From contig OY720639.1 of assembly GCA_963169105.1 (NCBI GenBank), positions 120,487,117-120,551,116 of the forward strand: a DNA stretch of 64,000 nt, written 5' to 3'. The notes below the pieces were generated by a model. It was not told the origin of the DNA. It saw only the letters and a list, made by a program, of their open reading frames with translations, and ran no database searches. Both the position numbers and the translations under genes were made by a program. This DNA is from Ceriagrion tenellum. Its lineage: Eukaryota > Arthropoda > Insecta > Odonata > Coenagrionidae. Positions 1 through 11,976 of the stretch are shown here, in pieces; within the stretch, counting starts at the first letter, position 1; each line of letters begins with the position of its first letter.

Positions 1-3000
1 CAAATACAGGAACTTACAACACACAAAAAGGATACTAGTGATAGTGCTCGCGGTATATGGATGTACAAAGTGAGAATATTTATTAAAAGTGAATAGAGAA
101 GAAATGATTGTATCATGAAAACTATCAATCACATAAAAGAATGACAGAAAGTGTTATTAAGAATGTAGAATTGGGGGCCACTATAACTTTGAGAATTATA
201 GACCAATAAAATATGCATGAAGTTTAACATAACATTTCAAAGGTGCAACATATAAAAAAATGAAGAAAGTCTTCACATTCTGGTGCATAATATCATCACT
301 GGTAAAAGTTAAATACAACAAAATGCATTATGGATATCTGAAAGTGATCTGGATGAAGACAATCATATATATTACCCTAATACAATGCCAAAAGTGGTGG
401 TGCAATTCCCTTCTTGGTTTGAGCATAAAATCAGTTAAAGGACATTTATGGTACACATGATCAAAATTAAAGATTGCCCCCAACCAAACTAAGTGACTGA
501 ACCACAAAAATGATCCTATGACCTCATTTCTTAAGAGTATGTAGGTTATTAGAGTTGTCCATGGTATTTTTAAGAGAATTCAAATTTGTAAAATCACTCA
601 TGATGAGCCACTTTGTCACAATGAAGAATAAGCACACAAGGAAATCACATCACCAAGAAATTTTATACATGTTAAAAATCTTTACCTTGCTCTGTTCTGC
701 ACAAATTTCAGCACAAAAATGATGCCTCAAAAGTACAGCAGTCTACCAGAGGGGTTTTCCCTCATTCTATAGCGTGTTATGTTTGAAACTCACTCACTGG
801 AATTGTGTGATATCACTTCCTCAAGTGAAAACTTCCTGTCAGCTTATCTCAAGTCAAAACAAAAACCAGGAAATCCTCAAAAGTGATAAGGGAGTAGGCC
901 AAAAAGGTTTTGGATCTACACAAAGCAATACAGGAAAACATTTATTATAAGGTAATCAACAATTTCCTACATCTTGTACAATACAATCTGCCATCCAAAG
1001 TATTTTAGGTGGGGTCCAAAGTTATTTATTAGATATAAGGTTTCAGTTAACCCTTAATTGATAGTCAAATTAACAGAGAGACACGCCTTGTGACTATAAT
1101 ACATAATCCCCAATTTATTTTGTCTAGGGACAGAGAAAGTACAATCATATATTCCTTTCTACTATCAAAAATGGGAATACGACCACACCAGAAAAAGAAT
1201 GTCAGAAAAATTAGTATCTCCTGAGAATGTATCTCTGTACTTAAAAAGGAGAAGATTAAAATTACCTTTCCAATAAACATGGATAAAATCGACAATAATT
1301 GGTGGTAACTGATCGCCATGGAATAGTCATTCCTTCTAAAGTGTTTCATCAATGCATCCTACGTATTATACTTCATATACCAGTATATGCATAGCAATGC
1401 AGGAAAAAAGTGAGCTAACTATTTTCCTTTCAATCAGTAATTTTTAAGAACTGAAGTATTTAACTATTCATAAAAATGCCCAACATTAATTGCAACTTTG
1501 TCACCAAAATCACATATGAAACATAATAATAATTGAAATTTCTAATATTTTCATGGTTTCTGTGGACTGTAAACATTTCAAAGGACATAGAAAATGCTCT
1601 GCACTGAGATTGAAAAATGACTGCCAAATGGTAGTCAAGAATAATAAAAATCAAATAAAACTTGTTTCGAACTGTTGAAACATAATATTATCGACTTGGA
1701 AAATATAAACATTTTCTAAAATGGTTGAGCTACCGAGTTGGACCACTAGTTATGAATTGACCTTATATGAGTTTTCTCATCATCCAAAAAAGAAACAGAA
1801 GATACTTTTCTGAAGCTTATTCTTATAAGACTATCATAACCTGGTCTGGTGGTTATACCTTAAGCACCCTTTTACATGTCAGAGTGTTCAAGAAAGTCTT
1901 GACAGTGAAATTTACAGTTTTGAGACTTAAAAATAACAATGAAATGGATGATGAAAGAATGGAAGTAAGCACAAAGATTAAGCATGACAGCTGAGCATAT
2001 ATGTGATTCGCTATCTTGCTAAATCATCATGATTGACATGTCATGAGAGTAAAATATGGAGCCCCTGAAAACCAAGATTATAAGGCACTTTGCCCACATA
2101 ACTGATCCATACAACTCTGCACATTTTCCCCTACTTTTGATTTTTAGTAATTATATGATGAATAAACTATGATTAATATGCAGAGAATGGATTGCTTGAG
2201 AAGTAATTTCACCACCTGCAACCAATGAAATTTGTCCTTCTGGCTGGATTCCGTATCTATATGTAATGTTTGATGAACATACAGCTAACAGGGGAGTCAA
2301 ATCAAATTTTCAGTCTTACATTAGCCTCAATCCAAACAAAAATGAAACACCTTTTGACAAGAAACTATGGCAGGAATGCAAAATTAAAAACTGCTAACAG
2401 TACTGTGAAGATAACGATATTCAAGAGCAACAGAAACTTTCTCTTGTACCAACCTTTTGAATTCCATGAGTTTCACATCACCATCAAGATACCACGAGAC
2501 AAAATGTGGACAGGCTTCTTCAATCATAGTTATGGTCAATATTACTCAATCACTAAAAATTATAAATAATATCTTCTATACTCCTAAGGATTTTCAGTTT
2601 TTACACCTACAATCATCAAGTCTAAGATCAAGTGTTGGGCTAAAAGCCAGCCACTCTAAATTTGGCACTCAATTAATTTAAAACTAATAAACTTCATTAA
2701 TGGACTAAACTTGGGATATATATATTTCTCAGTTTTGAGAACTCCCTTGAACACATTCCCAGGACAGTGACCACTGGATAGACAGAAGTTGGCACCCAAC
2801 ACCAAAGATTTTTTAGCACCCTCTTGTTTCGGCATGGCCCTTGCTCTAGGTGCCCTAAATGCATGCCTACCTGGGCCATGCATCCTGACTAGAGATGGAC
2901 CATTCTGGAAATAACCGTGGTAATTTCTGTATATAACTGTCGTATTTTAACAAATTTATCCCAAACTCTGGAAATCAATCATAATATTTGGCAATGTTCA

Positions 3001-3197
3001 CCTCTATCTCAGATGTTTTTCATAATTAAATATTCTAAACATATTATTTAGGGCAAGTCTAAATATATTTGATACAATCTTAATTATAAATTAAGGCACC
3101 TACTACTCATTTGTGGAATATTTGTGGGGCTATCATTTTAATGGTTTTAACCAAAATATCTCATTCCATCATAAGTTTCCGCAGCATTCAGAATAAT
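1..3197. other. AT-rich non-coding stretch
   Basis: I see no supported gene here. The sequence is AT-rich with only short random open frames and no convincing splice-bounded coding island. Because the nearest exon (4964-4875, minus strand) ends in a splice donor, this stretch is most simply the next intron of that gene, with further exons beyond the left edge; a missed small exon cannot be excluded. Confidence 0.5.
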
Positions 3198-3354
3198 GCT
3201 TCTCTACTTCTGAGGTTTCCACCGCATAGGTTGATTATGAGACAACGGTTCAGGTTGAAGACTTCATCTTGAACCAAAAGATGCCCATTGGAACAGAGGC
3301 GAAACTGTTTCTCAAAAACAACCTATGCAGTAGAAACCTGAGAAATGGAGGAGC
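3198..3354. repeat. Inverted repeat, possible Penelope-like end pair
   Basis: Two imperfect inverted arms of about 50 bp (3198-3245 and 3310-3354) share a block reading AACCTATGC(A/G)GT(A/G)GAAACCTC in opposite orientations. The centre holds GATGCC, a short loop, then GGCGAAAC, which resembles a stem flanked by a degraded hammerhead-like core. The layout matches the inverted repeats at 43.9, 44.8 and 45.4 kb, but the core is decayed here, so the Penelope link is an inference. Confidence 0.4.
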
Positions 3355-3936
3355 GATAATTTCTCAGACCAAACAAAAGAACGCCACATTGCATGTGGGC
3401 TGCTGTATTTGTTTTTGAACTCAATTTACTTCTAATATATTAATGTCTTCTTATATAATAACTCATCATTAAATTAATTTTACCTCAAATGAAAATTATA
3501 GTTATATACCCATCTCTAGTCTTGACAGCAACTCACGATCAACATACTTTACGACCTGTTACAATAGGCCAGGATCTTTAACACAGGCTTTTGCATCTAA
3601 TTTATCAGCCATCCATTCCCACATTCCATAGCTATCTATTTCTGGTTGGAGAAAACACCCTGCCACCTTCCATGATACAACTCAAGTGTACCATTACAAA
3701 TTGGAATGGATACAATAAATTCATCAACTATCCATTTCCAGATTCCTTAGTTACAGCTGGTTTGATAGCTCCTCGTCCCTAAATGCACAGAAAAACGGAG
3801 GTGAAGGTGCATTTGGGGGAGGAAACTTGGTGGGGAAAACAAACCTCTCCCATCAGCCTGTTCCATTGGGAGGAGAGAGAAGAAAGGAAGGTTGGCCAAC
3901 ACAATAGGTAGAGGTGCCCATCCAGGGTATGTGGAT

Positions 3937-4231
3937 TGGATATTTCAGGAGGCGACCGACGGCTAAGGTCATTTGCGCCATAGAGGATAGGTAAGGGAGG
4001 ATAGAAAGCCGGCATTGGCATAAGCCTACTCTTAACGAAAGGCACCAAAGGAGACCACAGCTTAACGTCTCATCCAACAGACAGAGTACTGTACTTGAAG
4101 TGCCATCCACAAGACACTCAAGTAGGGATCAGGTTTCCTTTGAAAAACGTCCTCCTCTGCAGGGATTTGAACCCTGGCCACCTGTGTGGTATGAGAGTAC
4201 TCTAACCACCACATCAACCCGATCCCCCCGA
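3937..4231 (-). mobile_element. tRNA-derived SINE (copy 1)
   Basis: On the minus strand the head carries a pol III box A-like run (GTGGTTAGAGTACTC) and a box B-like GGTTCAAATCC (complement of 4163-4173). A body of about 200 bp follows and ends in CGCCTCCTGAAATATCCA. Perfect 11-bp direct repeats GGTATGTGGAT lie at 3926-3936 and 4232-4242 and mark the target-site duplication. The body contains GGATGAGACGTTAA, which from memory resembles the central core of Deu-type SINEs. The same element occurs on the plus strand at 47373-47655. It has no protein and would depend on a LINE for movement. It is not a working tRNA gene: the 3' half runs into SINE body. Confidence 0.9.
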
Positions 4232-4874
4232 GGTATGTGGATGTGAAAGTAATTTATAGGAGCATAAGAAAATGGCAAAAGTAGTGAGGTTGGCAGCAAA
4301 CACAGGCAATCTAAGGGGGAATGGTCACTTCCACCCCAACGTCCTTGCAGGAGCCGTAAACAAAATAGACTCCTCCAGGTCAGAAAAGGGCTTCTGTGCA
4401 TGGGCTTTCAAATAAGCTGTATGGCTAGAGAAAATACCCTGTCACCTTTCATGATACAACTCAAATGTATTGGAGAGTACAAATCGATACTTCACACCAA
4501 GTAACATCCATATCATGTAAGCCATTTAAAAATTTGAGATCTTAACTTATGGACATGAAAATTTCCACATTATCATGAAGTCTCATCAAAAAGAAATCAA
4601 CGATTTCCCAGTTCAATCACCGTTATCTGCTGAAATTAACATAATTCCATACACAAAGAGATTTTGGATATCAATGAGGCCATGTGCTGAGGTAGGTGCA
4701 AGTATATTACAGAAGTCAAGTAATATAGCAACAAAAAAATACTCATTAAAGAAAGAGTCATACAATACTGTCAAGACAACAAGCAACATACATGTTACAT
4801 GCTTATTAAAAAGTTTACTATTTCATGCCTACTTTGCAGTACAGCAAGAAGGATAAAATGAAGCAAAATCATAC

Positions 4875-4964
4875 CTTAAGCCTCTCAAGCATAGCTTGAT
4901 TGAGATGATCCGACCGAGGTCTGTTATCTCGAGCATTCCCATTCTCACGAACTCTTCGCTTCAC
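4875..4964 (-). CDS. Internal coding exon, basic segment, same minus-strand gene
   Basis: A 90-nt island codes for exactly 30 residues, VKRRVRENGN followed by ARDNRPRSDH and LNQAMLERLK, a highly charged, basic segment likely to be partly helical at its end. The donor is CTTAAG|GTATGA. The proposed acceptor is TTCAAG|GTGAAG behind a T-rich tract; AAG is a less common acceptor, so the start is less sure than the end. Both borders are phase 0, which agrees with the phase-0 donor of the upstream exon at 5226, 261 bp away. No domain is recognised. The exon ends at a donor, so the protein continues to the left. Confidence 0.62.
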
Positions 4965-5225
4965 CTTGAATTGAAGAAAACATCACAACTAAGGGTCATC
5001 TTGTCACTCAGAAGCGAAATGGAATCCATGCTCATGAATATTATGAAATATACTTTTACAACATTTAACAGCATGCTTTGAAGGTTTAATGAAACAGATG
5101 TGTACCAGCAATGAACATTAGGCTAATTAAAATGTTTAAAAAAGCAATAATGGTCCAATCGCAATCGCCTACATAAATTTCGACGTGAAATAAAAGCGAA
5201 GATTAGGTTGCATGTAGGTCATTAC

Positions 5226-5426
5226 CGTTGGAGGGCTTTCCACTTCATCTTCTTCCTCCCCTTGATGGTCCGAATCTCGGGATTCATTTGAGCTTTCTTC
5301 TTCTTTCCTCTCGTCCTCATGAGCATCGTCTTCCCCTTCATCTCCTGCTTCTACATCATCAGATCCCAGGCATCCCTCGATAGTACTTACACCAGTAATG
5401 CTTCCACCTGCTGAGCCATGGCCAAT
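5226..5426 (-). CDS. Internal coding exon, acidic Glu/Asp/Ser-rich segment
   Basis: A 201-nt island codes for 67 residues. It starts with a Gly/Ser-rich stretch (IGHGSAGGSITG), then has a long acidic, serine-containing region, and ends EVESPPT. The acceptor is CGCCCGACAG|ATTGGC after a pyrimidine-rich run and the donor is CCAACG|GTAATG, so the exon is phase 0 at both ends and fits its neighbours at 5922 (phase 0) and 4964 (phase 0). Composition suggests an intrinsically disordered acidic linker. I do not recognise the family. It lies 495 bp from the upstream exon and 261 bp from the downstream one, the tightest cluster in this locus. Confidence 0.72.
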
Positions 5427-5921
5427 CTGTCGGGCGAAAATGAAATAATGACATCCCAAACAAAATCATCCACTTCATCATCCATCACCACAATTTTGAA
5501 ATATGACCACCCCAATGACACTCGCAACAAAAATCAGACAAATCTATTAAGCACCAATCAGATGGTTCTCATGCCATGATTTCAATTGCGAAGTTTCGAC
5601 AACTCCGCATTGCTATTACGTAATACTCACAGGATTCAAGTTCTGTATTTCAACTTTCGAAAATCCCATTGATATGTTTATAAACCAAAGGTGAATAAAT
5701 GAAAACTTCGTTGAATCGTCACATATAGACACTAAAAAACATAGTATTTCAGGGATTTCAGGCAATGAAGGGCCCCGTAATGCAAATACGCACTAATAGC
5801 AAAAGTCGAGTAGACCGCGGAACGGTTACAAACATTATTTGAATGGTAAATGGGGCTACGTGGACTTACATTAATAATTCACACACGAACGAGTACAATT
5901 ATGCGAAAAATGCACCCTTAC

Positions 5922-6027
5922 CTCAATTTGTATGCCACTATCGCCACTGTTGCATTTCGCTTTCCGGGCTGCCTTTTTACCTTTCTTGTTCCGCTCTTTA
6001 CTGGACCTCCACACCAAGGGACCAAAC
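5922..6027 (-). CDS. Internal coding exon, basic block plus CNSGDSGIQIE motif
   Basis: A 106-nt island contributes one nucleotide to a split codon plus 35 residues: FGPLVWRSSKER, a Lys/Arg-rich run (NKKGKKAARKAK), then CNSGDSGIQIE. The acceptor is CGTTTCCCAAAG|GTTTGG and the donor ATTGAG|GTAAGG. It begins in phase 2 and so joins directly to the phase-2 end of the Glu-rich exon at 10939, and it ends in phase 0, matching the exon at 5426. The ordered start (FGPLVW) and the motif-like end look like conserved protein rather than random translation. The function is unknown to me; the basic run could bind membrane or nucleic acid or act as a nuclear signal. Confidence 0.75.
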
Positions 6028-9000
6028 CTTTGGGAAACGCGTGCAGAAGGGTAAACAAGAGCAGAAAACAATTACTCACATTGTAGAAATTCGCCAAGTA
6101 GGCTAGACAACAAACGAAAAAAAACTATGCCATATGTCTTATCATTTTCTTCCTAGGCCAATGCATCAATTTCCGACTACTGAGCCGAGGCAGGGATCGC
6201 GGTGTACAACGACAAGTACTTGTTATGTTATCATCTGGTTGCTCCGGTTGCTCCATGTTGCTTTCATCTGATGTTTTCGCGGTAAGAAAAACGCCATTCA
6301 TCTTAAGTGTCCAGTCATCCAGTTTAAGAATTCCTCGCGAGATGGCGTTCACAGTCTTCACGAAAACCAACGCGGCAAATACGACATGCCGTGAGAAGTG
6401 CAAATTAACGGTGGGGATCAATTTCCAGTAATGCAAACCAGGTTTTCAAATATTAAGCATAATGGAATATAGAAATAGATCAAATAGATGAAATATAGAA
6501 GAATTGTTATCACTCAATCGAAATAATTCAGTGATGTTTGTTGTTTAGCGGCAATATTGTGCTAAATTTTCTTGTTCTGAGTTTGGATGATAATATGCGA
6601 AAGTTGGCAATTATGCATTCATAATAAATATATTTATTCCACATGATTAATTTAGGCTAAAAAAACATTCTTATCCTATATAAAGAGCTAAATAAGTATC
6701 ATCCACTCAACTTGATCGGAACTAAATCACGAACTAATGCTAAAAAAATATTCTTTAGCCAAATAGAGCCATGAATAGCACTAGAGTCCGCATTAAAAAT
6801 ATATTTGACCAGCTTCATAGAGTGATGAGCATTGGGGGGATTGAAATAAAAGAAATGAAGACGGTCCACTTGATTAGTTCCTACACAATTTTACTCGGTA
6901 AACTTTGTCTTAGTTTGTTAGATATAACCATTTTGTAATTTTTCCATTAGCTCACCAACGATTTAAGTAAAATTAAAAGTATGCACATTTAATCAGAGTA
7001 AATTTATATCTTTTCATCTAAAATGTACACTGCCCCCTTTAAATATGGCTCCGGTGGCACACCTTCGTACTTTTCATTGTGCTTTCGAGATTGCTTCCTT
7101 CATTTGGCTAGGAAGATAAATATTCATTAAAAATTGACTAATACTTGATATGTAGTAATTTTACATTCGTGATTTGCCACAACAGTAATGATATAATGCA
7201 TCATCGATCAACCTGGGAACTTTCAATGCTTGGGCAGTAGTCGGGAATGACTCGGATCTTTCTACTATTTTAACATTTTTTTAAGCTAAGAACGAAATAT
7301 TTGGGTATACAGGTAAGGCCATCCCAGAGTAAATAAACACTAGACTTCAAATTCGGCTCGACTAATAAACTTGATTTGATTAAAATACACGTAGAATGGC
7401 AAAGAATGCTACACTCTGTTAGTTCAAGAAATTAGTCTAAAAAGCCAAATTATCACGTGGCATGATATTTATATAAAAATCACATTTTGTGGTCACGTTA
7501 AAGTGCCAAGTCATGGAGACTTATAACCCGTAAAAAATTTTCGATTAAAATTTTTTAGTTCATCTCATGCATTCAAGGCATTTTGAGCGGTTGTTTTTTT
7601 ATAAGTACTGCAATATCGATATTTAAATCAGCAATTGAATGGAGATACTAGGTAGATATATCTAAAAGTTAGAGACATAGGATATGAACACATTATCTGA
7701 CCTTAAAATGACTCACGCGGCACAATTAAAAGAAGTAGCTTATTAAATAGAATTCAAATAGTTAGACTTTGTTTGATTTAATCTCTTTTCTCATCTCTGG
7801 TTCTCAAATTTTGAACGTTCTTAACACCAAATAGTAGGCGAAAATTGTGGACATCCTAAACACCAACCGATTCCTTGATTAAAAGTCAAACCGTACGTTT
7901 ACCATTCGATCTAGGCTCAGATCGCCTGGTTTACCAACACGGAGTGAAAATATCGATATTGAACAATCGAATCTATCAGCTGAAGCAGATTGACTCGGTG
8001 AATAAACACGTATTGAGTTGGAAATTTTCAGTCTCACCCTGAATGAACAAAATTGCGCAGTTGAAGGTGGAATTGCGATGTGCCACAATATCATCAATCT
8101 CACATCACTCGCCATTACTGCACTCTTGATACGACTAGTTACAACACACGCCTTCAATAATAACGATTTTTTCCCCCCAATGATAGTCAAAAGAATAACG
8201 AGGAGCGCCACGAACCCGCTGGTTCAGTTCGATCTAAAATATCAGACTGGCTGAGCAAGCGGGCCGAGTCGGCCAGCTTCTCAGATCGATCCCAATAGCC
8301 CGTTTCGTTTACCATACCGAGCTGATCCGGTGGGATCGATCTGAGATCGATTGGTAGGTAAATGTAGTGATAGTCAAGTTGACTGAAATTTGATGGCCAT
8401 AGCATTAGCTTTATGTTATTTACAGTTCAAATTCATCAGAAAGACAAAATTTAAAATACCTTGAGTTACTCCTTTCTCCCTTTTTTCAACAAAAATTAAA
8501 TTATCCACTACAAGGAGTCACAAACTTAAGTCCATCTAACGTTTGGTTACCACTCGTCCCTATTTTCTCGTGCCAGTCTCTTTTTTGCAGGTAAGTCCAG
8601 GGTTTATTTCAAAGTTTCCATTTTAAAGTACTGCTTATTTATTGGCGATTTCTATTCCGATTTTGGCAACAATAATTTAATTGGTTTAACTAAGAGTGCT
8701 TGAGCGAGATTTTCCCAAGTGATAAAAGCGACCGCATTTGAATTTTATGTTTCAATTTTATCCACTGCCAAAAGCACAAAGAATATATTTTAATATTAAT
8801 GGCGCTAAAAATATCGTTTTACATCACTGAAATTCTTATAATTTAATCAAATGTGCATAAGCAAGAATTGACAAAAATGCTTCACACTGTGCGATAAAAA
8901 CACCATCACAACTGAAGATATTCCAGCGATTCTGTACAAATAGCTGAAATGAGCGATCGATTTAAAAGAAAATATAAAAGAACTAATAAAAATTACACTA

Positions 9001-9689
9001 TGTAGAATTTCTGAAAAGATCGAGGCGTTATAAAAACCTCAGCAAGTGTTTTCCCCTAAAATTTCCCACGGAAAATAGCTGGTGTTTTTAGTCCAATTCC
9101 AGAAACGTAGTCCGGTACGTGGGTGTCATTTCAAATTCATTTTGCGAGAAAAATAACATGGAGAGGGAACATTTTGTTATTTACACAAGACAATGAAAGA
9201 AAGAACATTTGTTTTACAAGAAGACAGAAAATTAGCTAAAGCACGTTCGAGTCACGGTGGAACCATTTTAAACGTTACTGCGGGATGGATATTTATAGCA
9301 GACTTTTCATTAAGCTCTTCCACTACGACTAAATTATATTTCCGCTATTTGGGTTCTGCTCATTATCAGGTACACGTCATGAATTATGCTTTCTTTGGAT
9401 CATGGGCGTGGCCAAACATTTCATTCCAAATCTTCTATACGGAGCCAGGAAGGATGATTAGAGGTGTCTTATCCCCCCAAATATTAATCCTGTCTACGCG
9501 CATGCTTTGGATAACACAATTCCGTGGTTTTACAGCACTTTTTTTCACCCGTGAATAGTTTTACATGCTTTTTAAGGTTGTTATACTACCTGCTACTAAT
9601 ATAGGTTTTTCACGTTTCATGTTTCCGCCATCGCCGCGAAGGATACTTTGTTTCTACCTGAATCAAAGTGTAGGTTCAAATTTTGTTTC
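6028..9689. other. Intron sequence, no gene seen
   Basis: This is most of the 4.9-kb intron between the exons at 10939 and 6027. It is AT-rich. A perfect 14-bp inverted repeat (TCAGATCGATCCCA at 8281-8294, complement at 8331-8344) sits in a patch rich in GATCGATC words. About 8880-9080 looks like a decayed copy of dispersed family C (compare 15780-15860). I saw no splice-bounded open frame worth calling. Confidence 0.45.
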
Positions 9690-10590
9690 ATTAGAGAAAA
9701 TCTTTTCTCTGAGGCCTGAACATATAGAAGTCGAATGACGGATTTTGGTTTTCCTAGATGCACACTGCAAAAGCGCCTGACTATATACTGAAGAATTTAT
9801 CCGATCAAAACGTGAATCCACATATCGTCTACGAGCAAAGCCGCCAATGATCTAGAGTAAATTTGCACTTAATTTATGAAAAACCATTGTATGCAAGTAT
9901 TTGAACTTTCGACGGATGTACAAGTGACGATTTTTGGCTTCTCTGGACGCCTATTTCAGCAGCAGTTGGCTCTAAATGGAAGACTAATCCGACCGAAACA
10001 TTAATTAATCATTCATCCGCGAGCAGAGACTTATTATCGAGAGCTCACTTCGAGCTAGCTCAAGGCTGCAGTTGTGAGCATCGATTTTATGTATGTACCT
10101 GAATATTTGACGTAAGAGTAAAACCGGACGAATTGTGGCGTTTATTTTCGACGCAAATTGCAGTAGCGAGTTATTCTGAAAGGAAAATTTATCCGAGCAT
10201 AATGTAAATTTATTCTTCGCCCGTGAGGAGAGCCTTGTGATCAGGAGTTCAATTCGCGCTACAAGGCTCCAATCATTAAAGTCGAAGAAACGTACGCATG
10301 TACTTGAAAACTTTCCCCGGGTACTTCTCTTCTTCGATAGTATAGTTGCCACAGTTGTGCATGATCATTCAACCCTTGCAAAGCTTTGTAATCGAGAGTT
10401 TATTCCGCGCTACAGTGATGAGAACCTTTAATATGTTTGGAGCTGAATATACGACGTTCGTTTAAAACTAGACGAATTATGGCTTATTCGACGCATATTT
10501 CTGGGGCGGTTCATCATAAATGGAAAATGTATCCGAAGAAAACATAAATCAATTCTTCACCTGCGAGCAGAACCCTGTAAGTGAAACCCA
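9690..10590. repeat. Tandem array of diverged units beside a coding exon
   Basis: At least four related blocks occur in a row. Each has words such as GACGAATT(A/G)TGGC, TTCGACGCA, AAATTTATCCGA, and CGCGAGCAGAG or CGTGAGGAGAG followed by CGCGCTACA. They sit near 9725-9880, 9920-10090, 10110-10280 and 10450-10590. Spacing is irregular and divergence is high, so the array is old. A copy of the end of the neighbouring coding exon lies between the third and fourth blocks, which suggests the array arose together with local exon duplication. Confidence 0.6.
10295..10380 (-). pseudogene. Degraded duplicate of the 3' end of the Glu-rich exon
   Basis: This segment aligns almost gap-free with 10930-11015 at an offset of 635 bp. 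On the minus strand it reads MIMHNCGNYTIEEEKYPGKV where the real exon reads MIIHNGGDYTIEAEKDPEQV. An in-frame stop (TGA) replaces the Arg codon just before the first Met. The splice donor is kept as CAA|GTACAT against CAG|GTACAT in the exon. No matching Glu-rich part or acceptor is visible upstream, so it is a partial exon copy in the intron. Several changes are conservative; whether it is ever spliced in cannot be told from sequence. Confidence 0.75.
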
Positions 10591-10938
10591 TTGAGTGTTT
10601 CTCATTCAGTTGTCACGATGGGCCTCATGATTGACACTGTTGCCAAACTTACCCTCCCTAAGGTCACCTCGAAACCACGCATGCAAACGTGTCGTATCAC
10701 AGAGCTGAATTTAATTTGGCTACCTAAAGGAGTGGCATTTGCGCAACAAAGACTCCCAGATGTGCAGCGAGAACATGGCAATAGAACTTTATATTTTTCC
10801 AACTGATATTGGCAACATCGCACCTCCGGCCTTAAGTAGATTGACACAACGAATCTCCGTAAGAGCCAAATGTAGAACGGACTATCGATATCAAATGGCG
10901 CTAGAATAATGAAAATCGATGATTACGATTGAATGTAC

Positions 10939-11365
10939 CTGAAAACTTGCTCCGGGTCCTTCTCCGCCTCGATGGTATAGTCGCCACCGTTGTGGATGAT
11001 CATTCGGCCCCTGTCCACCATGTCGGTCGACGCCGCTGGGAGGTCGCCACCGGCCTTCCCGCCAACGGCGTCCGCGTCGTTGACCGCCTGAGTCGCCCTC
11101 TGTCGCCGTCTCCTGGAATCCTCTCCCCTGCCGCTGCTGTCCTCCTCCTCCTCGTCTCCTTCCTCTCCCCCTTCCTCTTCTTCCTCCTCCTCCTCCTCCA
11201 CCTCCCCCTCCTCCCGATCGTACTCTTCCTCCGTGTCCCCTTCCTCCGTATCCAGCTCCCCCTCCTCCTCCTCCTCTTCCTCCTCCTCTTTCCCTCCTCC
11301 TCCGCTCTTCTTGTGGAAGCGGAGGGAGAGGCTTTTCCGGAACCTCTGTAGGACGCTCTCACGTT
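10939..11365 (-). CDS. Large internal coding exon with Glu-rich tract
   Basis: A 427-nt exon carries two leading nucleotides, 141 full codons and two trailing nucleotides. Residues 1-20 are basic and hydrophobic (VLQRFRKSLSLRFHKK). Residues 25-75 are almost all Glu/Asp with Gly. Residues 76-89 are Arg-rich. A small-residue linker follows, and the exon ends MIIHNGGDYTIEAEKDPEQV plus Phe. The acceptor is CCCTTTTTGCAG|AACG and the donor TTTTCAG|GTACAT, both strong. The trailing AG joins the leading G of the exon at 6027 to make Arg. The Glu tract is a GAG/GAA repeat and may vary in length. The RFRKSLSLRF segment looks like a membrane- or kinase-associated basic motif, but I cannot name the protein. 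Confidence 0.78.
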
Positions 11366-11401
11366 CTGCAAAAAGGGTGCGGACACGGTTACGTGCATTA
11401 T

Positions 11402-11976
11402 GGCCAGTTGCACGTACGACAAATGTGTATTCATTTTTTTTATGAAACCCATAAACCATGGCAACCAATTAATCAGTGTTTCATAAACATTCGATCATTT
11501 ATGGCTGGTTGCACGAACGATACCTAAGCATTCAATAAAATTATGGAACCCATAAATCATGGAAACCACTCAATAAGCGTAGCATAAATATTCGATTAAT
11601 TAATTGGTTTCATAAATGGTAACTTAGAGCAGTAGATTGGAGTTCAGAGAGTTCCATAGTAGCCAAGATGGCGGACGCGCATTGAACCGCTTGGAGGTTT
11701 AATTACTTAATTAAAGAGTAATTACTCGCCAAAAGACGAGTTTGCTCACTATTGATGAATAATCATAATGTGCATTAGCAAATGTACTTAGGATAAAACT
11801 TCGTGAATTTTATCCTGCTGTAGAAGAGTAGAAGAACCATCCAAAGCAATTGACTATTGATAGATAAGTTATGAAACTGGTATATGTGTTACTCAACCCG
11901 AATATTTTTATGAGGTCCATAACTTCATGTATCTCGTAACTAATGATTCCACAACTCAATGTTCTTGCAGCCGGCC
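11402..11976. mobile_element. Terminal-inverted-repeat element, family B (copy 1)
   Basis: The ends are inverted versions of each other: GGCCAGTTGCACGTACGA at the left, and the complement of GTTCTTGCAGCCGGCC at the right. The left end is internally duplicated (again near 11502: GGCTGGTTGCACGAACGA). The sequence matches 39694-40165 in the opposite orientation, including CATGGAGTTATGGACCTCAT-like text. It carries AAGATGGCGG near 11668. I found no clear target duplication and no open frame, so it is non-autonomous. Its left end lies only 36 bp upstream of the Glu-rich exon's start, so it may supply branch-point sequence. Confidence 0.65.

Noticed and set aside
4150..4224. Possible tRNA gene
   Set aside because: Box A and box B are present but the 3' half continues into a SINE body with an 11-bp target duplication.
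6125..6436. Possible further exon on the minus strand upstream of 6027
   Set aside because: The exon at 6027 already joins in phase to the one at 10939, and no good acceptor-donor pair was found here.
10929..11445. Plus-strand open frames rich in Ser/Leu/Pro opposite the Glu-rich exon
   Set aside because: They are the antisense of GAG/GAA repeats; the minus strand has both splice borders and matching phases.
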